A DNA stretch of 64,000 nt from an uncultured Alphaproteobacteria bacterium (GCA_934255405.1 CAKQNT010000008.1:5564-69563); one strand, 5' to 3'; shown: positions 7,677-15,692, counted from the first letter of the stretch. The notes: generated from the letters alone by a model not told the origin. Made by a program: numbers and translations.

Positions 7677-7916
7677 TTTATATATCAAGCGCTTAACTGA
7701 GTCCGTGTGAGGCGTGCCAAAAGAGGCTGTTTCCCGCGAGTTACACGGGTATCTCAAGTAAAATTGTTGTTTTACAGGGGCTTGGCGAGGTTTTAATTGT
7801 GTTATTTTTTTTAGGCGTGTCGTTTATGATTGGAGGGTATCAACATTATTCAATTTATGTATTTCTTGTTTTTGTATGTTTATTATGATATATTTCCCTT
7901 ATATGAGGGATGAAAA

Positions 7917-8702
7917 ATGACAGCAGGATATGATTGTAATATAGTTGCTAGTAATAATGTAGATTTTGTTATCGCTGATAATATTAAGTCTGGGAGTGTG
8001 CCAGTATTGTTGAGTGGCGCTGAATCTGGCGTGAGCAATATGTGTTTTGATATTGATGAGTGTTGTCGTAATAATGATTTGTTTCGGGTAAAGCTAAGAA
8101 AAACACAGAAAAATTTGAGTGATGTATCATGTTTGTCTGAAAAATTTGAAATTATACAACATTTTATGGAAGATTGTATGCCACTGTGTAAACCTGAAAA
8201 TTTAGATGAAAGAACGGCTTGTCTTTTTGACGGAGAGCCGTTTTCTTATATGGTCGATAATAAATTTTGTATGTGTGCGGAAAGAGCCGCGATGGCTCAA
8301 TATTTTTGTCAGCAATGTGGTGTCAAATCGTATTTAGTTAATAGTATTGTTGAGATATCTAGTGGAGAAAATGGCCAACACGCTTATGTTGTTTTTGAAA
8401 AAGATAATCAAATGTGTGTTTATGATCCGGCTAATCCGATGGAAAATAATAAACCGCGATTGATGGACACAAATATGGATAAAGTTATATTTAATGATTT
8501 TATGGATGCGATTAATGAAAATGCAGATGCACGCGATAAGACACAAAAAAGATGTGTCGGTTTTGTTTGCACATCGGAAGATGGAAAAAAATTTAGATAT
8601 CGTAGTTATTGTGGCTCTCTTGAAAATAGAGTCACCCCAAGTCGATTGAAAAATCGGCGTTTGGTTAATGAAATGGGGGCAATTAATACTGCGCATTATT
8701 GA
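7917..8702 (+). CDS. Transglutaminase-like (papain-fold) cysteine protein
   Basis: A 261-residue protein. The central segment carries a likely Cys-His-Asp triad: CMCAERAAMAQYF (C118 or C120), GQHAYVVFE (H155) and VYDPANP (D170). The order and the small-residue helix after Cys match transglutaminase/arylamine-transferase-like folds. It is cysteine-rich overall (14 Cys), with no signal peptide. It lies between tRNA-Trp and secE beside a decayed Fic gene, a context that suggests acquired effector-type genes. The substrate is unknown; it could be a protease, deamidase or cross-linking enzyme. The start ATG is preceded by GAGGGATGAAA-type purines. Confidence 0.55.
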   Translation: MTAGYDCNIVASNNVDFVIADNIKSGSVPVLLSGAESGVSNMCFDIDECCRNNDLFRVKLRKTQKNLSDVSCLSEKFEIIQHFMEDCMPLCKPENLDERTACLFDGEPFSYMVDNKFCMCAERAAMAQYFCQQCGVKSYLVNSIVEISSGENGQHAYVVFEKDNQMCVYDPANPMENNKPRLMDTNMDKVIFNDFMDAINENADARDKTQKRCVGFVCTSEDGKKFRYRSYCGSLENRVTPSRLKNRRLVNEMGAINTAHY

Positions 8703-8970
8703 TACAACAAAAAGAATTACAGCATTAAAAGAAAAATTAACCGGAATAGTTAAAAGCGATAATGAGCATAAATTATTAGATTTGCTATTTGTAAATCCAA
8801 CTTTAATTATCTCAGAAGTTCAAAATAAATTAGATATCAGTAAGGCTACAGCCAATAAAATAGTTAATGATTTTGTTCAAAGATAAATATTGATTCAAAC
8901 CAATAAAGGACAAAGGTATAAACAGTTTCTTTTCAAGCAATATATGGATATTATAGAAGCTGATCTTTAG
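8692..8970 (+). pseudogene. Remnant of a Fic-family protein C-terminal domain
   Basis: One frame reads IIDTTKRITALKEKLTG ... NEHKLLDLLFVNPTLIISEV ... LDISKATANKIVNDFVQR, then TAA at 8884-8886, then in the same frame ILIQTNKGQRYKQFLFKQYM ending at 8970. This matches the winged-helix end found after many Fic domains (ALxxLFxxPxxxxxxVxxxLgvSxxTANrlixdf, then xxxRRYxFxxYxxIL). The catalytic HPFxxGNGR part is absent, and a stop interrupts what remains. I read it as the relic of a Fic AMPylator or toxin gene truncated by the neighbouring insertion. Confidence 0.6.
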
Positions 8971-8983
8971 TATGATTTTCTGA

Positions 8984-9097
8984 ACTTATAGTAATTTTGT
9001 TCCGAATAAGTTTAATTTTTGTGAACTTTCTAAGCTTATGGGCGGCTTTTTTGTTGGTGCAGAGGAAGGTTTTATAAAAATTAAGATTCCAGAGTAA
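8984..9097 (+). pseudogene. Possible gene fragment (C-terminal end)
   Basis: After the Fic relic a 37-codon open stretch ends in GGFFVGAEEGFIKIKIPE and TAA, which looks like the end of a real protein, but it has no start codon of its own with a ribosome-binding site. It overlaps the end of the minus-strand gene by 17 bases. Weak evidence. Confidence 0.2.
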
Positions 9098-9614
9098 TAT
9101 ATCGGGGCGGAATTATGCCGTCTTTGATTATAAGCAGATAATATGGCACAACAGAAAACCGCAGACCCCGTTTTTCGTCGCATACAGACCAATCTATTGG
9201 CGTAGTGCTAATATCATTAATTGAGTCTAGTTTTAGCAATTGTTCATCCACATTTTGTGGGAGATTCTTGTCTAAATTCGGGGTGATTGCCGGAGAAATA
9301 TAAATATCTTCAATGTATCCATCTTGTTGCAGGGAATCTAAATCTATTGAAAATAAGTCGGCATTTTCAATAAAAGGTTTGAACATGTTGATGCTGTTGT
9401 TTGTCCATTTTATTGGTTCTGAAAAGCAACGGATGCCTCGACTGCGCCCTTTAAAACAATTTTCCATCCATTTGACAATGCCGGCGTGAGAAGTTGCTCC
9501 TCCGGAACGTTTGCGGTAATAGCTTAAATCGGCGTCAGGATTTTTGGCAAATGATAAAATGCCTTGAGATAATGCAAGGTTTCCTTTGGTTATATAATGA
9601 TAAAGCTTTATCAT
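9081..9614 (-). CDS. Hypothetical protein, 177 aa
   Basis: The start is placed at the ATG at 9614 (MIKLYHYITKGN); the frame opens further upstream, but that part looks non-coding. The opening YHYITKGNLALSQGILSFAK recalls the N-termini of some ADP-ribosyltransferase-like proteins (a YHxT...GIL start), and GRSRGIRCFSEPIKW is a distinctive central motif. I do not recognise the family with confidence and assign no function. It is convergent with the Fic remnant and lies immediately upstream of secE on the opposite strand. Confidence 0.55.
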   Translation of the reverse strand: MIKLYHYITKGNLALSQGILSFAKNPDADLSYYRKRSGGATSHAGIVKWMENCFKGRSRGIRCFSEPIKWTNNSINMFKPFIENADLFSIDLDSLQQDGYIEDIYISPAITPNLDKNLPQNVDEQLLKLDSINDISTTPIDWSVCDEKRGLRFSVVPYYLLIIKDGIIPPRYITLES

Positions 9615-9883
9615 TTTATTTGCTCCGAAGCTGTGGTGAATAAATATGGCGCAGTGTAGCATATTTTGCCAATGTGGTAAAGCGATAAAACTTTTAGACA
9701 GACGCAGGTTTGTTGCGCGCGCAAAGAATATATTTATTGACATCTCAAAAATAATTGACTATGTTTGCGACAATGAACCGGATATATGGCAATATAGCTG
9801 GGTGTTTGTGTATTGCAAAGTATATCTTAAATTTTCTCACCAAGAGTTGTGGGGCGTTTTAATCATTTGTTGGGATAAATTCC

Positions 9884-10081
9884 ATGGCAAAAATCAGTCC
9901 GATACAGTTTTTCCGCCAGGTCAAGCAGGAAGTTAAGAAAGTTACATGGCCAACCAAAAAGGAAGTTATGCAGGCTTCTGTAATGGTAATCGTTATTGTG
10001 GCAATTGCCGCAACATTCTTTTTCTTTGTTGATCAGGTGCTTGGTTGGGGCATGAAGTTAATTTTAGGTCTTGGAGAATAA
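9884..10081 (+). CDS. secE: Preprotein translocase subunit SecE
   Basis: A 65-residue single-span protein. It has the diagnostic FFRQVKQEVKKVTWPTKKEV amphipathic helix (residues 9-28) followed by one transmembrane helix (about 32-50). It stabilises SecY in the SecYEG channel. The length is typical of the short alphaproteobacterial form. It is followed 3 bp later by nusG, the standard partner, and the two are co-transcribed. Confidence 0.97.
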   Translation: MAKISPIQFFRQVKQEVKKVTWPTKKEVMQASVMVIVIVAIAATFFFFVDQVLGWGMKLILGLGE

Positions 10082-10084
10082 TCT

Positions 10085-10615
10085 ATGGAACCGCGTTGGT
10101 ATGTTGTGAATGTTCACTCCGGTTGCGAGAAAAAAGTTGCCGAATCGATTAAGGAACAAGCTGTTATCAAAAAAATGGATGACAGAATTTTTGATGTTTT
10201 GATCCCGACGGAAGAAGTTGTGGAAGTTAAAAAAGGCGCTAAAGTTACCTCTGAACGCAAGTTTTTCCCCGGATATATTCTGGTTAAGATGGTGATGAGC
10301 GACGATGCATGGCATCTGATTAAGAATAATCCTAATGTGAGCAATTTTTTGGGTGCTCGCAACAAGCCTTATCCGATTACAGAAGCCGAGGCTCAGCGTA
10401 TTATTACTCAAATGCAGGAAGGTGTTGAGCGTCCGCAGACCGTGGTTAGCTTTGAAATCGGTGAGCAGGTTCGCGTGTGCGATGGACCGTTTGCCTCTTT
10501 TGTCGGCTTGGTTGAAGAAGTTGACGCCGAAAAGGCCAGAGTTAAAGTTTCGGTTTCTATCTTTGGGCGTGCTACTCCGGTTGAGCTGGAATATAATCAG
10601 GTAGAAAGAGTGTAG
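10085..10615 (+). CDS. nusG: Transcription elongation/antitermination factor NusG
   Basis: A 176-residue protein with the NGN domain (RWYVVNVHSGCEKKVAESI at residues 4-22; FFPGYILVKM at about 60-69) and a C-terminal KOW domain (FEIGEQVRVCDGPFASFVG, about 123-141). The length is as in most proteobacteria. NusG binds RNA polymerase and links it to Rho or the ribosome. It is downstream of secE in the conserved order. Confidence 0.98.
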   Translation: MEPRWYVVNVHSGCEKKVAESIKEQAVIKKMDDRIFDVLIPTEEVVEVKKGAKVTSERKFFPGYILVKMVMSDDAWHLIKNNPNVSNFLGARNKPYPITEAEAQRIITQMQEGVERPQTVVSFEIGEQVRVCDGPFASFVGLVEEVDAEKARVKVSVSIFGRATPVELEYNQVERV

Positions 10616-10639
10616 TTTTTAGCCATAGGCGAAATGAAA

Positions 10640-11140
10640 ATGTTTAAGAATCTGCTAAATGAATTTAAAAAATTTGCAATGCGCGGCAATGTCATTGACA
10701 TGGCTGTCGGTATTATCATTGGTGCCGCTTTTGGTAAAATTGTAGATTCTTTAGTTAAAGATGTGATTATGCCGCCAATCGGCTTGCTGCTGGGTAAAGT
10801 TGATTTTACTAATTTGTTTGTGGTGCTGAAGTCCGGTGTGACACCGGCTCCGTATCCGTCTTTGAGCGCGGCTCAGGCAGCAGGAGCAGTGACTTTGAAT
10901 CTGGGGCTGTTTGCAAATGCGGTAATTAGCTTTTTGATTGTGGCTTTTGCGGTGTTTATCCTGATTAAGGCGCTGAATGAGTTGCAAGCAAAAATGGAAG
11001 CCAAAGAACAAAAAGAGGAAAGGATCACAGTTAAGGTTTGCCCTTATTGTTGTAGTGAGATTGCAATTAATGCGACGCGTTGTCCGCATTGCACCTCTGA
11101 GCTTCAGGCGGAACCGACAAAAGCCTGTAAGAAGAAATAA
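10640..11140 (+). CDS. mscL: Large-conductance mechanosensitive channel MscL with C-terminal zinc ribbon
   Basis: The core is the MscL family: FAMRGNVIDMAVGIIIGAAF near residues 13-32 (TM1), NLFVVLKSG periplasmic loop and a second span (about 90-110). It opens under membrane tension to release osmolytes. Unusually the cytoplasmic C-terminus extends to a CxxC-N9-CxxC zinc ribbon (CPYCCSEIAINATRCPHC). The total is 166 residues against about 136 in Escherichia coli. I prefer the ATG at 10640, because AGG lies 10 bases upstream; the ATG at 10634 is too close. It follows nusG and is probably read through from secE-nusG. Confidence 0.93.
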   Translation: MFKNLLNEFKKFAMRGNVIDMAVGIIIGAAFGKIVDSLVKDVIMPPIGLLLGKVDFTNLFVVLKSGVTPAPYPSLSAAQAAGAVTLNLGLFANAVISFLIVAFAVFILIKALNELQAKMEAKEQKEERITVKVCPYCCSEIAINATRCPHCTSELQAEPTKACKKK

Positions 11141-11144
11141 TTTG

Positions 11145-11173
11145 AAAAGCTCCGTAGTTCGGAGCTTTTTTTA
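11145..11173 (+). terminator. Rho-independent terminator after mscL
   Basis: Stem AAAAGCTCCG / CGGAGCTTTT with a TAGTT loop and a T-run. It lies between convergent mscL and anmK and may serve both strands. Confidence 0.85.
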
Positions 11174-12457
11174 TGCCGCTTGTGACCATAGTTGCGTATT
11201 GTTGCCTCCGGGGCGAGCTATGGTTCCGCATATTGTCGGGGATTTGCATCCGGTGGTGGCCGGAATGGTAAAAGCCTCTTGTTTTAGAAAGCATTTGGCC
11301 ATATCTGCAAAAATGCGAGCTTCCATATATTTTCCGGAAATGCCATATTTATCAGCCATGACGATTTGGGCTTCTGGCACGGCTAAGGATTTGAAAATAT
11401 TTTTGTGATTAAATAAAACCTCGGCCTTGCCCTGAAGCAAATTAATAAAATCTTGGAGAATAATCGGATTGTTCCAGCCGCCGCCAAACAGTAAAAAGTT
11501 TTTGGGACGCGCTAAATTAAAGGGAGTGTAGCGCAGGCTGTATACAAATATGTAGGCGCTGAAAAATTCGGCGGTGCGGATGCGGTCTGCAAAACTAAGC
11601 CGCGAATCGGTGAGCTCGGGAATAATCTGATACCATGCGGGGTCTGATGACTTTGGCGGCGTGGTGAACAAGAAATTGCTGCCGTTTTTGGCGGGAACGG
11701 ATTTGTCGAACAAAGCGTGAAGAAGTTCAAAATTAATGTGTCCGTTTTGTCCGAATTTGCCATCAAAGTCACAAGGGGAGTTTTGTTCGGTGCGAGCCAG
11801 ATAGTCGACAAAATGGTTAAAGGGACCGGTATCCCAGCCGGCGCAATGTACGCTTTTATCATTTAAGTCTTCTGATATGATGGAAATGTTTCCGGTGTTG
11901 CCGCCATTGCAAAAAGCGACCGGAAATACGCCTTTTTTTTGCAGCTTTGCGGAAATATGCAGGTTGTGAATCGGGGCTAAAGGAGCACCTTCGCCGCCGT
12001 TTTTGATATCGGCGGAGCGAAAATCAAAAATAACCGGAATGTTTAAGATGTCTGCAAGCATTTGTCCGCTGCCGATTTGTATAGAGCAGGGCTTTTCTCC
12101 TTTGTGGCAGATGGAGGGCGGGCGGTGGTAGCAGGTTTGTCCATGAAAACCGATGGCGTCAATAGAAGCGGCATCGAGACCTGATTTTTGCAACAGTTCG
12201 TTGACGGTTTGGGCAACCAGTTTTATATAGCTATCGTGTAAGGCTAAAATTTGTTGGGGAGAATTATCGTAAATTTGGCGAATATTGCCATTGTTGTCGG
12301 CAAGCTCTGTTTTTAGGCGGCGAAAATCGTCGGCCATCATCGGAGGAATTGGCAGGCTGTGCCCGCAAATGTCATTAATGTCGTTGTTGTTAAATTCACT
12401 TAGGACGGCGTCTACGGCATCCAGTGAATTTCCGGTCATTATTCCGATGCATTTCAT
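11171..12457 (-). CDS. anmK: Anhydro-N-acetylmuramic acid kinase AnmK
   Basis: A 428-residue sugar kinase. The first phosphate-binding motif is MTGNSLDAVDAVL (residues 7-19, a variant of MSGTSLDG), followed by IGFHGQTCYHRPPS and IGSGQMLADILNIPVIFDFR with KNGGEGAPLAP. The end (EARIFADMAKCF) is typical of the family. It converts anhMurNAc from recycled peptidoglycan to MurNAc-6-phosphate with ring opening. It is longer than the usual 365-390 residues. GGAG precedes the start. It is monocistronic and convergent with mscL. Confidence 0.92.
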   Translation of the reverse strand: MKCIGIMTGNSLDAVDAVLSEFNNNDINDICGHSLPIPPMMADDFRRLKTELADNNGNIRQIYDNSPQQILALHDSYIKLVAQTVNELLQKSGLDAASIDAIGFHGQTCYHRPPSICHKGEKPCSIQIGSGQMLADILNIPVIFDFRSADIKNGGEGAPLAPIHNLHISAKLQKKGVFPVAFCNGGNTGNISIISEDLNDKSVHCAGWDTGPFNHFVDYLARTEQNSPCDFDGKFGQNGHINFELLHALFDKSVPAKNGSNFLFTTPPKSSDPAWYQIIPELTDSRLSFADRIRTAEFFSAYIFVYSLRYTPFNLARPKNFLLFGGGWNNPIILQDFINLLQGKAEVLFNHKNIFKSLAVPEAQIVMADKYGISGKYMEARIFADMAKCFLKQEAFTIPATTGCKSPTICGTIARPGGNNTQLWSQAA

Positions 12458-12552
12458 TATGGTTCTCCATATTATAGAAGGTTAGTAATATGGTAAAATA
12501 AAAGTTTTAAATTTTTATAAACACAATCAAATATATTGGCGCAAATACAAAA

Positions 12553-12591
12553 AACAACCCCCGATGTTTGAAATCGAGGGTGTTTTTTAGG
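12553..12591 (-). terminator. Terminator of the S1-like gene (minus strand)
   Basis: Imperfect hairpin with CCCTCGAT / ATCGGGGG arms and A/T tracts on both sides, just downstream of the stop at 12594. Edges are uncertain by about 2 bases. Confidence 0.6.
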
Positions 12592-12593
12592 GG

Positions 12594-13099
12594 TTAGACC
12601 AGTTCTGCGGAAATGGTCTTTTTCTTCTTGTTGTAGCCGGTCAGGCGGCAACTTACAACTGCGCCGTGGGAGAGATGGTGATCTCGTCTGATGTGGCAAT
12701 GCACATTTTTCCCAAGAGCAATCAGCAGCTGCTTGCCTTTTTTTGCCTCCGTTATTACTTTGCCGGCTACCGTGCTTCCGATAGGGTGTTCGGCAATGTA
12801 GAGATCAGTCGGCAAGTTCAGAGGCTCTACCTCAATGAGGTTCTCCTGATAGGAGTATCCGCTTTTACGTCGCTCCCGCTTGATCGGGAGATTTTAATTT
12901 CCCAGAAATCTCCTGTTTTGAAGATTTTGTGGGGATTTAACTGCGAAGTTTTGGGCACATGATAGGTGCCAATATAATTTTCACCATAAAGGTTGGTGAT
13001 GGTGAAAATTACTTCGCTGTCCGACACTAATTTAACCTGACTGTTGTAGGCCAGATTGTTGCTTGCGGTGAAGCCGTAAGCGGTTTTTGTTGTTTCCAT
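12594..13099 (-). pseudogene. S1-like RNA-binding-domain protein split by a frameshift
   Basis: The first frame starts at the ATG at 13099 (METTKTAYGFTASNN), runs through FKTGDFWEIKI and then reaches a stop at 12827. In the -1 frame the protein continues naturally from about position 12890 (LPIKRERRKSGYSYQENLIE, then LNLPTDLYIAEHPIG) to 12594. The joined product is about 168 residues. The C-terminal part (STVAGKVITEAKKGKQLLIA ... HHLSHGAVVSCRLTGYNKKK) has the shape of an S1/OB domain. A hairpin CTCCCG-N6-CGGGAG lies at the junction, but no clean slippery heptamer does, so a mutation is more likely than programmed frameshifting. Family unknown. Confidence 0.55.
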
Positions 13100-13330
13100 A
13101 TTATATTTTTTTAATGATTTCGTGGAAATCCGGATGCTTAAAATAACTATCCAGAATAATAAATTTATGTCGGCATTATAAATTATAAAAAGCAAAAAAG
13201 CAACATTTTTAGACAAAAAATGCAAAAATAAATCAGGCGATGAAAAAATACTTGCAAAAAGAAAACATTGTGATATACAAAAGCCACGTTGAGAAGGAAT
13301 CTGTCCGCTCGGCGTTTTGTGTTAATATTC

Positions 13331-13366
13331 GTGGGAGACCGGCCATGGTCTTGAACCACGATCCTA
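13331..13366 (+). promoter_or_regulatory. L1-binding-site-like leader hairpin upstream of rplK
   Basis: The leader folds as CGTGG-GA-GACC-loop-GGTC-TTGAA-CCACG, with GATCC directly after. The GTGGGAG...GATCC arrangement resembles the L1 site of 23S rRNA and its mRNA mimics. In other bacteria L1 represses rplKA translation by this means. Confidence 0.5.
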
Positions 13367-13381
13367 TCAAAGGGTATGAAA

Positions 13382-13819
13382 ATGGCTAAATCTAAAAAAA
13401 GAATTTTAGGCTTAATCAAACTTCAGATTCCCGCAGGTAAAGCTAACCCGTCTCCACCGGTTGGTCCTGCTCTGGGTCAGAAGGGCTTGAACATTATGGA
13501 GTTCTGCAAAGCGTTTAATGCAGCTACTCAGAAATTGGAACCCGGTATTCCGGTTCCGGTTGTAATTACCGCTTATGAAGACAAATCTTTTACTTTTGTT
13601 ACCAAACTTCCTCCGGTTGCTTATTATTTGAAAAAAGCCGCCAATGTGAAGTCTGCTTCTAAAGAGCCCGGCAAAACCGTTGCCGGTCAGGTAACTATTG
13701 CTCAGGTTAAGGAAATCGCTGAGGCTAAAATGCCGGATTTGAACTGCTCTACTGTTGAAGCAGCGATGAATATGGTTAAAGGTCAGGCCGTTTCTATGGG
13801 TATTAAGGTTGTGGAGTAG
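13382..13819 (+). CDS. rplK: 50S ribosomal protein L11
   Basis: A 145-residue protein from the ATG at 13382; GGG lies 9 bases upstream, whereas the ATG at 13376 is too close. It contains the L11 hallmarks IKLQIPAGKANPSPPVGPAL (residues 13-32) and FCKAFNAAT. The protein binds the GTPase-associated centre of 23S rRNA. It is first gene of rplK-rplA, with the L1-type leader element just upstream. Confidence 0.98.
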   Translation: MAKSKKRILGLIKLQIPAGKANPSPPVGPALGQKGLNIMEFCKAFNAATQKLEPGIPVPVVITAYEDKSFTFVTKLPPVAYYLKKAANVKSASKEPGKTVAGQVTIAQVKEIAEAKMPDLNCSTVEAAMNMVKGQAVSMGIKVVE

Positions 13820-13823
13820 TGTT

Positions 13824-14507
13824 ATGTCCGGAAAAAGAATCGTAAACGCTTATAAGACAGTTAATAAAGAGCAGGCTTATGCCCTGAATGAAGCTGTTAA
13901 AATCGTTAAATCTAACGCTACTGCAAAATTTGACGAAACCATTGATATTGCTATTAACCTCGGCGTTGACCCGAAATATGCTGACCAGATGGTTCGCGGT
14001 GTATGCGCTTTGCCGCATGGTACCGGTAAGACCGTTCGTGTTGCTGTATTTGCTCAGGGTGAAAAAGCTGATGAGGCAAAAGCTGCTGGTGCAGATATCG
14101 TTGGTGCAGAAAATTTGGTTGACTCTATCCTCTCTGGTAAAGTTGACTTTGATCGCTGCATTGCCACTCCTGATATGATGGGTATGGCTGGCCGCGTAGC
14201 CCGCGTTTTGGGTCCCAAAGGTTTGATGCCAAACCCGAAATTGGGTACAGTTACCACTGATGTTGCCAATGCTGTTAAGAAAGCAAAAGCCGGTGAAGTT
14301 CAGTATCGTGTTGAAAAAAATGGTATTGTTCATGCCGGTATCGGTAAGGCTTCTTTCTCTGAAGAGCAAATCTTGGAGAATGCAAAAACCTTTATCGATG
14401 CTATTCTTAAGGCTAAACCCGCTGGAGCCAAAGGAACTTATATGAAGAAGATTTCTTTGAGCAGTACTATGGGAGTTGGCATCAAAGTTGATAGTTCGGC
14501 TTTGTAA
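13824..14507 (+). CDS. rplA: 50S ribosomal protein L1
   Basis: A 227-residue protein from the ATG at 13824, 4 bp after the rplK stop. L1 signatures are visible: KFDETIDIAINLGVDPKYAD, RGVCALPHGTGK, TPDMMGMAGRVARVLGPKGL and MPNPKLGTVT. L1 forms the L1 stalk and represses its own operon by binding the leader. The rplA-rplJ gap (708 bp) is far larger than usual and contains the terminator-cassette array. Confidence 0.98.
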   Translation: MSGKRIVNAYKTVNKEQAYALNEAVKIVKSNATAKFDETIDIAINLGVDPKYADQMVRGVCALPHGTGKTVRVAVFAQGEKADEAKAAGADIVGAENLVDSILSGKVDFDRCIATPDMMGMAGRVARVLGPKGLMPNPKLGTVTTDVANAVKKAKAGEVQYRVEKNGIVHAGIGKASFSEEQILENAKTFIDAILKAKPAGAKGTYMKKISLSSTMGVGIKVDSSAL

Positions 14508-14578
14508 TTTGAGGGGTTCTGCAAAAACGCTTTCATACTTGTTGGTTTTTCGCTCGTGTACCTGCGTTATTCGTACAC

Positions 14579-14932
14579 GTCGCTTAAAACCACCGGCGTA
14601 GCAAAGCATTTTATCAGAACCGTCGGATTTCAGAAAGAGGAGTTTCGGCTCCTCTTTTTTTTGTTTGTCGCTTAAAACCACCGGCGTAGCAAAGCATTTT
14701 ATCAGAACCGTCGGATTTCAGAAAGAGGAGCTTTGGCTCCTCTTTTTTTGTTTGTCGCTTAAAACCACCAGCGTAGCAAAGCATTTTATCAGAACCGTCG
14801 GATTTCAGAAAGGGGAGTTTCGGCTCCTCTTTTTTTGTACACGTCGCTCGTGACTTTCGGCGCAGCAAGCCTGCTTATCAAATTCGTTAAGGTTAAAGAG
14901 GGGTTTCGGCTCCTCTTTTTTGTTTGTAAAAA
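14579..14932 (+). repeat. Four tandem terminator cassettes (period 87-89 bp)
   Basis: Units start at 14579, 14667, 14754 and 14843. The first three are nearly identical; the fourth is diverged. Each begins GTCGCTTAAAACCACCGG-like and ends in a Rho-independent terminator with arms AAAGAGGAG / CTCCTCTTT and a T-run (14634-14662, 14722-14749, 14809-14836, 14895-14921). They follow rplA on the coding strand. The effect should be near-complete insulation of rplKA from rplJL. Confidence 0.85.
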
Positions 14933-14936
14933 ATGC

Positions 14937-14965
14937 TTGACTTTTAGAGAGTAAGAGTTTATTAA
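14937..14965 (+). promoter_or_regulatory. Sigma-70-type promoter for rplJL
   Basis: TTGACT at 14937-14942 and TATTAA at 14960-14965 are spaced by 17 bp, directly after the terminator array and upstream of the L10 leader. Confidence 0.6.
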
Positions 14966-14977
14966 GACTTTCACAAG

Positions 14978-15170
14978 GATGCATATGCATCTGACCTGTC
15001 CAAGACTGCCGGTGATCGTGAGGTCTTAAATATCCAGCATAGACGGAGTAAGTGAGATTTTATTTAAATCAATTTTTTCTCCATGGGCAGATTTAGGTCC
15101 CGTCAGGGCGGCTCAGGGGAGAAAGCTTTTCTCCAGATATGTTCCGGTCTTGGCGGATATGTTAAAGTAA
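14978..15170 (+). promoter_or_regulatory. Ribosomal protein L10 leader (L10-L12 autoregulation)
   Basis: The long untranslated leader before rplJ contains a 14-bp perfect palindrome (14978-14991), the segment AAGACTGCCGGTG...CAGCATAGACGG (15002-15046) that resembles proteobacterial rplJ leaders, and a hairpin GGAGAAA/TTTTCTCC near 15116-15133. In the family, L10-(L12)4 binds this RNA and represses translation. Boundaries are estimated. Confidence 0.55.
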
Positions 15171-15215
15171 TAACATATGCCGAATTTTGGTGTATGTGAA
15201 ATTTGGAGATAACAA

Positions 15216-15692
15216 GTGAACCGCGAAGAAAAAGCACAACTGCTCAGCGAGCTGAACGAGCTGTTCTCAAACTCTGAAATCGTTGTAGTTTCTCACTACA
15301 AAGGTCTCACCGTTGGAGAAGTTTCTGAGTTAAGAAACAATATTCGTAAAGCCGGTGCTGGGTTCAGAGTTACTAAAAACCGGATTACTCGTCTTGCTCT
15401 TAAAGGTACCAAGTTTGAAAATCTGGCTGATTTGTTTACCGGTCCGACCGCTATTGCGTTCGCAAATGACCCGATTTCAGCTTGTAAAGCTTGTGTTGAA
15501 TTTGCTAAAAACAATGAGAAATTGATTGTTATGGGCGGCGCTATGGGAACTGGTGTTCTCTCTGTCGACGAGATTAACAAATTGGCTACTATTCCGTCTT
15601 TGGACGAATTGCGCGCCAAAATCATTGGTTTGTTGCAGGCTCCTGCTGCTCAGTTGGCAAGAGTTACCAAGGCTTATTCAGAGAAAGAATAG
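15216..15692 (+). CDS. rplJ: 50S ribosomal protein L10
   Basis: A 158-residue protein that starts at GTG 15216 with GGAG nearby. The N-terminal globular part has SEIVVVSHYKGLTVGEVSEL and the central part FTGPTAIAFANDP; the C-terminal helix that recruits L7/L12 dimers is present. It is the base of the ribosomal stalk. Followed by rplL after 63 bp. Confidence 0.97.
   Translation: MNREEKAQLLSELNELFSNSEIVVVSHYKGLTVGEVSELRNNIRKAGAGFRVTKNRITRLALKGTKFENLADLFTGPTAIAFANDPISACKACVEFAKNNEKLIVMGGAMGTGVLSVDEINKLATIPSLDELRAKIIGLLQAPAAQLARVTKAYSEKE

Noticed and set aside
9646..9936. 96-residue plus-strand frame before secE
   Set aside because: It overlaps secE in another frame, has no ribosome-binding site and no domain pattern; it is a shadow.
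12860..12900. Programmed -1 frameshift in the S1-like gene
   Set aside because: A hairpin is present, but no X-XXY-YYZ slippery heptamer in the right frame; mutation is the simpler reading.
12827..13225. N-terminal extension upstream of the METTK start
   Set aside because: The extension is hydrophobic translation of the A/T-rich promoter region; the ATG at 13099 better fits the gene.
14579..14932. Possible coding gene over the rplA-rplJ repeats
   Set aside because: The open frames on both strands are generated by the repeated terminator cassettes, and the encoded peptides are only translations of the repeat.
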